Made by a program: the position numbers and the translations under genes
Shown here: positions 30,781-39,830 of the stretch, piece after piece
Position numbering within the stretch: the first letter of the stretch is position 1
How the letters are laid out: each line of letters starts with the position of its first letter
Assembly (NCBI GenBank): GCA_947184155.2
Contig: CAMXCT020006446.1
Location: forward strand, 87,501-151,500
Direction: 5' to 3'
Source of the DNA: Cladocopium goreaui
Lineage: Eukaryota; Sar; Dinophyceae; Suessiales; Symbiodiniaceae
Length of the DNA stretch: 64,000 nucleotides
The notes under the pieces: generated by a model
Seen by the model: only the letters and a program-made list of their open reading frames with translations
Database searches by the model: none
Told to the model about the DNA's origin: nothing

Positions 30781-30900
30781 TTTTGATACATCTGCCAACC
30801 GAGGCGTGTTTCACGCCCGGTAGAAAGGCAACCACTCCAGTTTTGATACATCTGCCAACCGAGGCGTGTTTCACGCCCGGTAGAAAGGCAACCACTCCAG
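30781..30900 (+). repeat. Perfect 60-bp tandem duplication with hairpin
   Basis: Two identical units (30781-30840 and 30841-30900), each carrying a perfect copy of the hairpin with a GTG/CAC stem triplet and TTT loop. It lies just after the recombinase stop, in the 3' non-coding region. The last bases of the sequence just before unit 1 (ACGCAG) do not match, so it is exactly two copies. Confidence 0.95.
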
Positions 30901-30925
30901 CTATACAGTGGCAAGGGAGGGGTGC

Positions 30926-31014
30926 GAGCCCGGAGGGCAAAGACCTTTTCAGTGCCTACGCGCGCAAAAGTGCGTTCTTGCTGTTGAGTGGGGGGTTGTA
31001 GGTTAGGTCCAAAC
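30926..31014 (+). repeat. B1, internal split direct repeat
   Basis: It runs from GAGCCCGGAGGGCAAAGACC to TTAGGTCCAAAC and is identical over 89 bases to B2 (31109-31197). It touches A2 directly at 31014/31015. Its first bases (GAGCCCGG) equal the 3' arm of the hairpin family. Confidence 0.92.
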
Positions 31015-31089
31015 TGTTGGAGCTTAGTGTAGCGTGCTCTAGGTTTTGACTGATCTGTAACAACCCGGTGTAGCTTGGGCTCAAGGTAG
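31015..31089 (+). repeat. A2, internal split direct repeat
   Basis: Identical to A1 over 75 bases. Its end GGGCTCAAGG (31077-31086) is the exact reverse complement of CCTTGAGCCC at 31105-31114, which spans the A2-B2 spacer and the start of B2, giving a 10-bp stem with an 18-nt C-rich loop. Confidence 0.92.
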
Positions 31090-31108
31090 CCCACCCCCCC
31101 TCCCCCTT

Positions 31109-31197
31109 GAGCCCGGAGGGCAAAGACCTTTTCAGTGCCTACGCGCGCAAAAGTGCGTTCTTGCTGTTGAGTGGGGGGTTGTAGGTTAGGTCCAAAC
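31109..31197 (+). repeat. B2, right split direct repeat and element end
   Basis: Identical to B1. It ends ...GGTCCAAAC and is followed immediately by the right copy of the 161-bp flanking repeat. A C-rich spacer of 19 bases (31090-31108) separates it from A2. Confidence 0.92.
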
Positions 31198-31358
31198 CAT
31201 GGGTTTGTGGTGGAGCCCTTCCTGCATTTACCCTCCGGTAAACAAACATAGCTATTGAAAATGGTCATTTATAGTGGATTTATCCATTATACATAGTGAT
31301 TTCCCATCAGTTATGTTAGTTTACCAGGGGGTAAAACCACCATTTTTCCTATGGTTTT
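31198..31358. repeat. Right copy of the 161-bp repeat flanking the retrotransposon
   Basis: Same length as the left copy at 17561-17721, with two substitutions (CTCT to CTCC in the B element end; ATTG to ATGG). It contains a B element at 31228-31334. Beyond it the sequence continues CCTATGAATTTCCC, unlike the left side, so the repeat ends here. Confidence 0.9.
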
Positions 31359-31796
31359 CCTATGAATTTCCCAAAAAACCACCATGTTCCTATGATTTTC
31401 CCATGAGTTTTTTGTGAGTCCCTTTACCAGAGGCTGGAGTCTACAACCAGCAGGTCATCCCTGGTAATCCTGATTTCCGTCCCAACCAGCACTTTGGATG
31501 TTCCCTGGAAGGGCCAATGTTAGATTTGATGGGTATCATAATTAAGCATGGTTATATAAAATGGTATTTAACATTAGTACCAACAAGATTTGGGATTTAA
31601 CCATTGTATATTAGTAATACATATATATATATACATAATATACTGGTTGGTGGTTTCAAACATGAATGGATTATTTCCCATTTCATACTGAAGGGATGTC
31701 ATCCGACAACCATTGACGAACTCCATCATTTTTCAAGATGGTTTTTCCCGAGAGCGTCTGAGCGCAGGGTTCTTCCAATAGTGGGGGTCTGTATCT
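31359..31796. other. Non-coding stretch with degenerate A element
   Basis: No secure gene. At about 31640-31740 there is a decayed A-family copy: CTGGTTGGTGGTTTCAAACAT start, recognisable middle, lost right end. Confidence 0.5.
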
Positions 31797-32190
31797 CACC
31801 TTCTCATCTTCACACCTTCTCATCTTCACATCTACTCATCTTCACATCTGCTCATCTTCACATCTGCTCATCTTCACATCTTCTCTCACATCTGCTCATC
31901 TTCACATCTTCTCTCACATCTGCTCTCTTCACATCTTCTCTCACATCTGCTCTCACATCTGCTCATCTTCACACCTTCTCTCACATCTAACATCTTCTCT
32001 CACATCTGCTCATCTTCACACCGTCTCTCACATCTAACATCTTCTCTCACATCTGCTCATCTTCACATCTTCTCTCACATATTCTCTCACATCTTCTCTC
32101 ACATCTGCTCATCTCACATCTTCTCTCACATCTGCTCATCTTCACGTCTGCTCATCTTCACACCTTCTCTCACATCTTCTCACCTTCACA
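31797..32190. repeat. CT-rich minisatellite (TCATCTTCACATCTGC-like)
   Basis: Short units combining CATCTTC, ACATCTGCT and TCTCTCACATC in variable order. It grades into CTTTCTCTC. Non-coding. Confidence 0.9.
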
Positions 32191-32285
32191 TCTTCTCTCC
32201 TTTCTCTCCCCTTTTTCTCTCTCTCGCCTTCTTTATCTTTCTCTCTTAAGGCCGAGGGTGGTGCCGGCGGCGAGTCACGAAACGT

Positions 32286-32859
32286 CAACCCTTTCGCACG
32301 AAATGAGGGTCGATCGTCAAAAACTGAGGAAAAATTGCGATTTTACTTGTGCCCGAGCAACCCTTTCGCACGAAATGAGGGTCGATCGTCAAAAACTGAG
32401 GAAAAATTGCGATTTTACTTGTCCGGAGCAACCCTTTCGCACGAAATGAGGGTCGATCGTCAAAAACCGAGGAAAAATTGCGATTTTACTTGTGCCGGAG
32501 CAACCCTTTCGCACGAAATGAGGGTCGATCGTCAAAAACTGAGGAAAAATTGCGATTTTACTTGTCCTAAAGCAACCCTTTCGCACGAAATGAGGGTCGA
32601 TCGTCAAAAACTGCGGAAAAATTGCGATTTTACTTGTCCTAAAGCAACCCTTTCGCACGAAATGAGGGTCGATCGTCAAAAACTGAGGAAAAATTGCGAT
32701 TTTACTTGTCCTAAAGCAACCCTTTCGCACGAAATGAGGGTCGATCGTCAAAAACTGAAGAAAAATTGCGATTTTACTTGTGCCGGAGCAACCCTTTCGC
32801 ACGAAATGAGGGTCGATCGTCAAAAACTGAGGTAAAATTGCGATTTTACTTGTGCCGGA
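32286..32859. repeat. 72-bp minisatellite, about eight copies
   Basis: Unit starts CAACCCTTTCGCACGAAATG and contains GGGTCGATCGTC; copies begin at 32286, 32358, 32429, 32501, 32573, 32645, 32717 and 32789. Because 72 is a multiple of three, both strands stay open (24-residue repeats). There is no start context or codon bias to suggest a protein. Small differences between units (GCCGGAG versus CCTAAAG) form sub-families. Confidence 0.95.
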
Positions 32860-34462
32860 CTTGTCTGTGTGTAAAAGCGCCTGTGTGTAAAAAGCGTCTG
32901 TGTGTAAAAGCGTCTGTGTGTAAAAGCGTCTGTGTGTAAAAGCGTCTGTGTGTAAAAGCGTCTGTGTGTAAAAGCTGTGTGTAAAAGCGTCTGTGTGTAA
33001 AAGCGTCTGTGTGTAAAAGCGTCTGTGTGTAAAAGCGTCTGTGTGTAAAAGCGTCTGTGTGTAAAAGCTTCTGTGTGTAAAAGCCCCTGTGTGTAGAAAG
33101 CGTTTGTGTGTAAAAGCGTCTGTGTGTAAAAGCGTCTGTGTGTAAAAGTGTCTGTGTGTAAAAGCGTCTGTGTGTAAAAGTCTCTGTGTGTAAAAGCGTC
33201 TGTGTGTAAAAGTCTCTGTGTGTAAAAGCGTCTGTGTGTAAAAGTCTCTGCGGGTAAAAGCCTCTGTGTGTAAAAGCGTCTGTGTGTAAAAGCGTCTGTG
33301 TGTAAAAGCGTCTGTGTGTAAAAGCGTCGCGTCTGTGTGTAAAAGCGTCTCTGTGTGTAAAAGTCTCTGTGTGTAAAAGCGTCTGTCTGTAAAAGCGTCT
33401 GTGTGTCAAAGCGTCTGTGTGTAAAGCGTCTGTGTGTAAAAGTGTTTGTGTGTAAACGTGTTTGTGTAAAAGTGTTTGTGTGTAAAAGCCTCTGTGTGTA
33501 AATGTGTTTGTGTGTCAAATGTGTCTGTGTGTAAAAGCGTCTGTGTGTAAAAGCGTCTGTGTGTAAAAGCGTGTGTGTGTAAAATGTCTGTGTGTAAAAG
33601 CGTCTGTGTGTAAAAGCGTCTGTGTGTAAAAGTGTCTGTGTGTAAAAGCGTCTGTGTGTAAAAGCGCCTGTGTGTAAAAGTCTCTGTGTGTAAAAGCGTC
33701 TGTGTGTAAAAGCGTCTGTGTGTAAAAGCGTCTGTGTAAAAGTCTCTGTAAAAGGGTCTGTGTGTAAAGCGTCTGTGTGTAAAAGCGTCTGTGTGTAAAA
33801 GCGTCTGTGTGTAAAAGTGTGTGTAAAAGTGTTTGTGTGTAAAAGCCTCTGTGTGTAAATGTGTTTGTGTGTCAAATGTGTCTGTGTGTAAAAAGCGTCT
33901 GTGTGTAAAAAGCGTCTGTGTGTAAAAGTGTCTGTGTGTAAAAGCGTCTGTGTGTAAAAGTCTGTGTGTGTAAAAGCGTCTGTGTGTAAAAGTCTCTGTG
34001 TGTAAAAGCGTCTGTGTGTAAAAGTCTCTGCGGGTAAAAGCCTCTGTGTGTAAAAGTCTCTGTGTGTAAAAGAGCCTTTGTGTAAAAAGCGTCTGTGTGT
34101 AAAAGCGTCTGCGTGTGATAGTGTTTGTGTAAAAAGCGTCTGTGTGTAAAAGCGTCTGTGTGTAAAAGCGTCTGTGTGTAAAAGGGTCTGTGTGTAAAAG
34201 TGTCTGTGTGTAAATGTGTTTGTGTGTCAAATGTGTCTGTGTGTAAAAAGCGTCTGTGTGTAAAAGCGTCTGTGTGTAAAAGTGTTTGTGTGTAAAAGCG
34301 TCTGTGTGTAAAAGTTTCTGTGTGTAAAAGCGCCTGCGTGTAAAAAGCGTCTGTGTGTAACAGCGTCTGTGTGTAAAAGGGTCTGTGTGTAAAAGCGTCT
34401 GTGTGTAAAAGCTTCTGTGTGTAAAAGCGTCTGTGTGTAAAAGAGCCTGTGTGTAAAAAGCG
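32860..34462. repeat. 16-bp minisatellite, about 100 copies
   Basis: Unit GTCTGTGTGTAAAAGC. It begins where the last 72-bp unit breaks off, so the two arrays are fused. The minus strand is open for hundreds of codons (HTDAFTHRRFYTQTLL-type repeats) because the unit lacks stops there; I consider this an artefact. A higher-order copy exists: about 250 bases near 33430-33680 resemble 33830-34050. Confidence 0.95.
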
Positions 34463-35112
34463 TGTCTCCATACTAACAACAGAAGACTCTGCTCCTCTAC
34501 GCTCTCGGGCCATCCGTCGTCTAGTTGTTTAACCACCAACTAGATTAATAATGATTAATAACTTAATAACCTACAGATACAACTGAAGTTGAGGGATGAA
34601 CATCCATTTTTTATTAAAGCGTTCGCGCCATTTGATGTTTGCTGAGCTAAGAGTACCAGGGTTGCCAGTGATCCACCAAGAATCCATTCCCAGTTGAAAC
34701 ACACCCGGTGATGTGGATCCCCGAAAAAAGGGCACTTTTTGTTGCTGGGAAACTGTGTTTCTTTAAAATCCATTGGTAATAGATTTATCCATGCAAGTAA
34801 ACAATCCATTAATAAATATCATTTTAAATATCATTTAGAAACCTTGTTCCCAGTATTTTTGTTTGGTCATGGGATTTCCCAGAACCAAGGACTTCATCTC
34901 AATCCATTTTTGCATAGAAAATCTCACATCACTCATGAACATGTGAAAAAAACATATGTGTGTTCCAAAAAATCGCTTCACGTGGAAATGGATCAAAACC
35001 TATGTTTTTCCATTACCAATCCATTTACCAATCATGGTTTGATCACATATCGCTTCACATTTTTGGGGCCCCATGGTGTTCACCAGGTCCCATGGATCCC
35101 ATGACCTCCGAG
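34463..35112. other. Non-coding stretch
   Basis: A remnant of an A-element right end (AACCACCAACTAG at 34530-34542) lies next to the minisatellite. Otherwise nothing recognised. Confidence 0.4.
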
Positions 35113-35213
35113 GTTAGCCAAGGCCAACTTGGATGAAGGCAACTGGCAGGCCTGCTTGGCACAGGTGCAAGAGCTCCAAGAAGGTCGGGAGGTGGCTGTG
35201 GAAGAGCTCCAGG
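35113..35213 (+). CDS. Exon-like island, PPR-like
   Basis: It follows CCTCCGAG and reads LAKANLDEGNWQACLAQVQE and on through LQEGREVAVEELQ, helical, with GNWQAxL as in PPR repeats of dinoflagellates. The frame continues into the minisatellite, which starts directly at its 3' end (donor perhaps GATAGG). Confidence 0.4.
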
Positions 35214-35850
35214 ATAGGGAAATGATGGAGAAATGATGGGGACATGATGGAGAAATGATCGGGAAATGCTGGGGACATGATGGGGAAATGATGAAGAAAA
35301 GCTGGGGAAATGATGGAGAAATGATTGGGAAATGATGGGGAAATGATGGAGAAACGATGGATAAATGATTGGGAAATGATGGGGAAATGATGGAGAAACG
35401 ATGGAGAAATGATGGGGAAATGATGGGGAAAAAATTGGGAAATGATGGGGAAATGATGGGGAAATGATTGGTAAATGATAGGGAAATGATGGAGAAATGA
35501 TGGAGAAATGATGGAGAAAATGATGGGGAAATGATGGAGAAACGATGGAGAAATGATGGGAAATGATGGGGAAGTGCTGGAGAAATGCTGGGGAAATGAT
35601 GGGGAAATGATGGGGAAATGATGGAGATGGGGAAATGATGGGGAAATGATGGGGACATGGTAGAGAAATGATTGGGAAATGATGGGGAAATGATGGAGAT
35701 GGGGAAATTATGGGGAAATGATGGGGAAATGATGGGGACATGGTAGAGAAATGATGGGGAAATGATGGAGAAATGATTGGGAAATGATGGGGAAATGATG
35801 GAGAAATGATCGGGAAATGATGGGGAAACGATGGGGAAATGATAGGGAAA
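35214..35850. repeat. 11-bp minisatellite (GATGGGGAAAT)n
   Basis: About 55 units with GATGGAGAAAT and GATTGGGAAAT variants. It is open on the minus strand (HHFPIISPSFP repeats), which is an artefact of period and composition. Confidence 0.95.
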
Positions 35851-36178
35851 TGTGGTAAACTCACTAGTAAAATAATATAAACCTCCAAAACATTGGACCA
35901 TTTCTGGTGAGATTGGGTTGATGATGTTGATGTCAGGGTTGCTCCAATGTATTGCAGGTAAACTCTATAGCCACAAGCAGGGAACATTGGTGATTTTACC
36001 TCTACATATATTTAGCTAATTCCGGCCCTGATATTTGGGTTTTTGGGAGCAACCGTGTCAATAAAAATCATCAAATTTTGGAGTGTTTATGCCATTTCTG
36101 GTGATAGTTATATATTGGATGCATTATTGGCTTCAGCACAGTGATAATTTTTAACAATGATTTTAATTGTGATATATA

Positions 36179-36289
36179 CTGGTTGGTGGCTTGGAACATT
36201 TGGATTATTTTTCCATACATTGGGAATTTCATAATCCCAACTGACGGAGTCATATGTTTCAGAGGGGTGGCTCAACCACCAACCAGTAA
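36179..36289 (+). mobile_element. A-family element
   Basis: Complete copy: CTGGTTGGTGGCTT start, GGGAATTTCATAATCCC core, AACCACCAACCAG end. One G/A change in the left arm. Confidence 0.8.
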
Positions 36290-36751
36290 TGATCATAAAT
36301 GATCATAGGAGAAGCTTGGTGAGTTGGGGATCAACATTGCCGATCCACCATGAAATTTTAGGCCAGAAGCCGGTTGATTTTCGATGCCAAACCGAGAATA
36401 TCCGAACCTCACGAAATGGTCTGCAACCAGCAGACGCGATTGTTTTGAGATTCTAAGCGGCAGGCATTATCTTTTTTTTATGGGCTGCCAGCACAAATTG
36501 CGTCGTTGGTTCACGGCATATTTCTTGTAAGTAAGAAGTCTTCATTTTGCTTTGTGATATACAACTTGTTGTTTCATGATTCACTGGTGATGTTTTTGTT
36601 TTTGATGGTTAAATCCCACTCATCTCATTATCTTTGTCTTCGATGAAGACCAATTTAAAACAGGATTGATATGGTAAGATCTATGGTTTTCCTGTGGATT
36701 TCCTATGAATTTCCATTGTACTTGGGGGTTACCCCATCGCCATCACCACAG
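36290..36751. other. Intron-like stretch
   Basis: No gene seen. It ends in CATCACCACAG, acceptor-like. Confidence 0.4.
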
Positions 36752-37080
36752 GTCAACGTGGACCACCTGCGTCGCCCGGGCCGAAGATGTTGTCCTTTTA
36801 TTGCAAAAAGTCATGCAGAAAAGCAAGACAGCAACCGACGGAACCACTGCGGAGCGTTTGCGCAAAATGCCTCGAGTGGCAGCACCGCGCGAGGAGGAGA
36901 TGTCGATCGAAGAAACAGCAACAGGAATCTGGGCGGACGAAGATCCTGAAAGCGTTCAATTGCAACAGTATTTTGAAGATACATCTGCAAGACGGTTGTG
37001 GCATGCAGCAATGAAGGGTGACCGGGCTCTGCTGGGCATCACAGGGAAGTCTCTTCGACGCTTGATGGTTTCAGACACAG
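36752..37080 (+). CDS. Exon-like island, unidentified helical protein
   Basis: The longest exon-like island of this part, about 110 codons: STWTTCVARAEDVVLLLQKV, then KTATDGTTAERLRKMPRV, an acidic stretch MSIEETATGIWADEDPE, and SARRLWHAAMKGDRALLG. The frame is open further to 37208 but AT content rises after about 37080. Not recognised. The acidic/helical pattern and position between PPR-like islands suggest it belongs to the same gene. Confidence 0.5.
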
Positions 37081-37484
37081 TTTCCACTGAAATCCCAAAG
37101 TTTTGCAAGTCATATTCCCATGTTTGTTGGCTGTACTACAGCCCTTTTGTGTGGTTACACCTAATTTTGACATATTTTGGCAATAGATATATATATAATA
37201 TAATATAATTACGTTGTTACATTGATGAGTATACAAACCCATGTTGTGTTTTGTGGTGAAACCACGTTGATGGCGGTCAAATCCACGTTTTGCATCTTTA
37301 CACCAATTTAAAACAGGATATCAGATGGTTAAATCTGGAACCTTCTGCTCAAATTCTCTCAAAAAATCAACTTGAGTGATGATAAATCCAGATTAAAACA
37401 TATTAAACCAGATTATATAAACCATAGGAAACCCCCAATGTTTATCCAATTTTCCTTGGTGAAACCCTTTTTTGTTGGGGTCAG
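37081..37484. other. Intron-like stretch
   Basis: AT-rich, nothing recognised. Ends in GGGGTCAG. Confidence 0.4.
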
Positions 37485-37600
37485 GTGGCATTGCACCAGA
37501 CCCACAACTCCTGACCACCGCGGCGGTGGCGTGCGGAAAGAGCTTGCAGTGGCAGCATGCGCTGCAGCTGTTGACAGAGGAGGGGGAGAATCATGGGAAA
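37485..37600 (+). CDS. PPR-like exon
   Basis: Following GGGGTCAG, the frame reads GIAPDPQLLTTAAVACGKSL and then QWQHALQLLTEEGENHG. The pattern ...AAVACGKxxQWQHALQLL matches PPR repeats (second-helix WxxALxLL) very well and is the clearest PPR match of the window. Confidence 0.55.
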
Positions 37601-38995
37601 TGGTGGTTTCATGAATAGAATTAGCCATCATTAACCATCATTAACCATCATTAACCATCTGTTTCTAGGGTCATAGAATTGGATGATGGGAAAATGTTAA
37701 CAGGAAACCCCTATATTTTGATGGTAAAAACCATGGTTTCCTGTAGATTTTCCCTTAAACCAATCCATTGATATGGGGAAATGGTGGTTTCATGAATAGA
37801 ATTAACCATCATTAACCATCATTAACCATCATTAACCATCATTAACCATTTGTTTCATGAATTGTATCGCAGCAAAAATGGTGATTGAACCAGCAAAAAT
37901 GTGGTTTCACATGATTTCATGTTTTTTTTAACCCAGCAAAGATGACGATTTAACCAACAATTTTTTGTGATATTAAGGGGATTTAGCCACCAGAAAATGG
38001 GATATAATGGGAAAACATATGATGGACACTATGGTATTTGAGGATGTTTGATACGTTCCAAATAGTCATTGTCAATATGTGAAAAATGATTTAAAATAAA
38101 AAAAATACGATAAACCATTTGATATGGGGATATGTTGGGGATTGTTGGGGTATGTTCGAGATTTGACCATCAACGTTTGGGATAAAAAAGTAAAATCATA
38201 CTGAACTAGTTATGATTGACTTCTCTATCTTTTGGGGGTTGCTATACAGTGGTTGATTTTGTCCAGCGGGAGGGAGCCATGGAGCTATGAAAACTGGACC
38301 TCATCATGAGGTTGACTAGTTAGATTTAGATGTGATATGGAATTAGTTCATTGGTTAGTCAGCCCTTACAACATCTTATAACTGGGTGTATGATGGGTGA
38401 ACTAACCCACTAACTTACGAATTACTGTAATTTAACTCCATGGCCCATCTAAGTTGTGGTGGGTTTTATCACCGGAAAATCCCATGTTTTTGGTAATTAA
38501 CTACTCAACTCCCCCATGCGAGTTTTTTGACAGACCCATATCATAGGGGATAATATCAACGCAACATTGACATTTGGTGAAATCCCCATTGTGAAAAGGC
38601 ATCATTCTCTTCATGGCTTAAACCATTTCAATCCCACACATGCTCAATTTATTGCTGGCAAAATCTCAGTGTTTAATAGTTAACCACGTTGAGTTGATAA
38701 ATTTGGTTTACCCTGAACAAACAGACTTATCCTGAACATGTCACTCTTAGTGATAAGATAAGTCATTTCCAATGTGGGTCTGAGAATGGGCGATGTTTGA
38801 GCAACGGATTCGGCCCCTTACTCTTGTATATCCAATGCGATCATGATCTTGCATTGATACAATAGTGATCAAACAGCAAGTTTGGGAGTACCTATTTGTC
38901 AGATTCAGTATATGGATGAGGAAGATTCCAGCCAATTTTTGTCATCTCTTGGATCAGCCGAACCTTGATTGAAACAGCCAGGGACTTGCATTACT
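37601..38995. other. Intron-like stretch with ATTAACCATC repeats
   Basis: No gene seen. Short tandem runs of CATTAACCAT at 37625-37660 and 37798-37850, and a related pair of blocks (GGGAAATGGTGGTTTCATGAATAGAATTA at 37597 and 37778, differing little), suggest a local duplication of about 180 bases. Confidence 0.5.
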
Positions 38996-39112
38996 CTGGT
39001 TGGTGGTTTGGAACATTTTTATACATTTTTTTTATTTTTCCATCATATTGGGAATTTCATGATCCCAACTGACGAACCCATATTTTTCAGAGGGCTTGAA
39101 ACCACCAACCAG
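38996..39112 (+). mobile_element. A-family element with 4-bp duplication
   Basis: Complete copy flanked on both sides by TACT, which fits a 4-bp target-site duplication. The right arm is of the GGGCTTGAAACC type, as at 15504. Confidence 0.8.
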
Positions 39113-39228
39113 TACTGTAGTTTGCCAGAATGTTTACATTATTCTAACCTGTCTGAATAAAATGAATCATGATCTCACGGTAAATCTGAGAAAATATATC
39201 ATCACTTTCAGGGCTTTGAGTAGTATTT

Positions 39229-39334
39229 ATACCCTCTGGTAAACGTTTACATAACTATGGAAAATCACTATTTTAATTGGAAAACTCACTATAAATGGCA
39301 ATTTTCAATAGCTATGTTAGTTTACCAGAGGGTA
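39229..39334. mobile_element. B-family element
   Basis: Good copy: TACCCTCTGGTAAAC left end and GTTTACCAGAGGGTA right end, perfect inverted pairing over 15 bases. Confidence 0.8.
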
Positions 39335-39520
39335 ATCAGATTTGGGATTCATTGTGGATTCTGCGGATTTCGTTTTAGCTATGGCGGGATTCGATGGTAA
39401 AAAACGCAAAAAGCACTTCATGGTTCTCCTTGAAGTGGACCATCCCCAAATTTCTATGTTCAATCCATCCCCAAGTTTCCCATATGTTCAATCCAATATG
39501 TTTCAGATGAAATACCTACA

Positions 39521-39633
39521 ATGTGGGGCCCCCCAGTTATAAGATGGTTTATAAACCCCATTAACTATAGTTATAGGTACCATAAACCATAGTTATTGGA
39601 GTTATAAACCAACTTAGCTATCTAGGGGCCCCC
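39521..39633 (+). mobile_element. C-family short inverted-repeat element
   Basis: The ends are GTGGGGCCCCCCAG and TAGGGGCCCCCAC. Internal inverted motifs AACTATAGTTATA and ATAAACCATAGTTAT. The outer GC-rich ends are unusual in this AT-rich setting. Confidence 0.65.
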
Positions 39634-39686
39634 ACTTTGTAAGTGCTCAACATCTTTCATATCCCACTCTTTCGACGACATCGCAG

Positions 39687-39830
39687 GCAGATTGGCGCGC
39701 GCAGCGTGACGTGGGCTTTCGCAGCGCGGTGGAGTACACCCTGCGTCGAGCCAAGCAATTTTTCGCTGCGGAGGCGCGACACGGTTTTGTGATGTTTGAT
39801 GTTGCCCCAGAGGCTGGTGCGCCATAGTTA
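39687..39830 (+). CDS. Exon-like island
   Basis: Following GACATCGCAG, the frame reads ADWRAQRDVGFRSAVEYTLR and on through RAKQFFAAEARHGFVMFDVA to TAG near 39827. GC-rich. It could be a terminal exon or have a donor before the stop (GAG/GCTGGT). Helical; loosely PPR-like. Confidence 0.4.

Larger units (their letters stand above)
17965..30880 (+). repeat. Family of 22-23-nt covarying hairpins (16 copies) inside the retrotransposon
   Basis: Plan: CCG, bulged A (or G), GGC, three variable bases, 3-nt loop, the three complementary bases, GCC, CGG. Copies: 17965-17987, 18830-18851, 19796-19817, 19835-19856, 19941-19961 (degenerate), 21142-21163, 23177-23198, 24990-25011, 26424-26445, 27576-27597, 27666-27687, 28912-28934, 29029-29051, 30129-30151, 30799-30820, 30859-30880. 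Variable stem triplets pair as GGG/CCC, CGG/CCG, TCG/CGA, GCG/CGC, GTG/CAC; loops are TTT, TAT, TAC, CAT, TTC, CTC, GTC, ATT and others. Copies fall in all three codon phases and in the non-coding 3' region, so selection or copying acts on nucleic acid, not on peptide. None seen outside the element. Confidence 0.9.
17726..31197 (+). mobile_element. DIRS/Ngaro-type tyrosine-recombinase retrotransposon, 13.5 kb
   Basis: Architecture is A1 (17726-17800), five overlapping or adjacent + strand ORFs, then B1-A2-B2 (30926-31197). Such split direct repeats, together with reverse transcriptase, RNase H and a tyrosine recombinase in place of a DDE integrase, define the Ngaro/PAT-type branch of DIRS retrotransposons. 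They are thought to integrate through a circular DNA intermediate without target duplication. A1/A2 and B1/B2 are identical, so the copy is recent. It is unusually long (known DIRS elements are roughly 4-6 kb as far as I know) and carries extra domains: a Tpt1-like RNA-repair domain, membrane spans and Cys/His modules. It lies in an apparent intron between exon-like islands. GC content is far above the flanks. Confidence 0.92.

Noticed and set aside
32335-32835. Open frames of 166 and 144 codons with 24-residue repeats
   Set aside because: The 72-bp unit is a multiple of three, so any stop-free unit stays open on both strands; no start context.
32820-34539. Minus-strand ORFs of 351 and 377 codons (THRRFYTQTLL repeats)
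   Set aside because: Stop-free 16-bp repeat; sequence follows the DNA period, not codon use.
35055-35987. Minus-strand ORF of 310 codons (HHFPIISPSFP repeats)
   Set aside because: Artefact of the 11-bp minisatellite.
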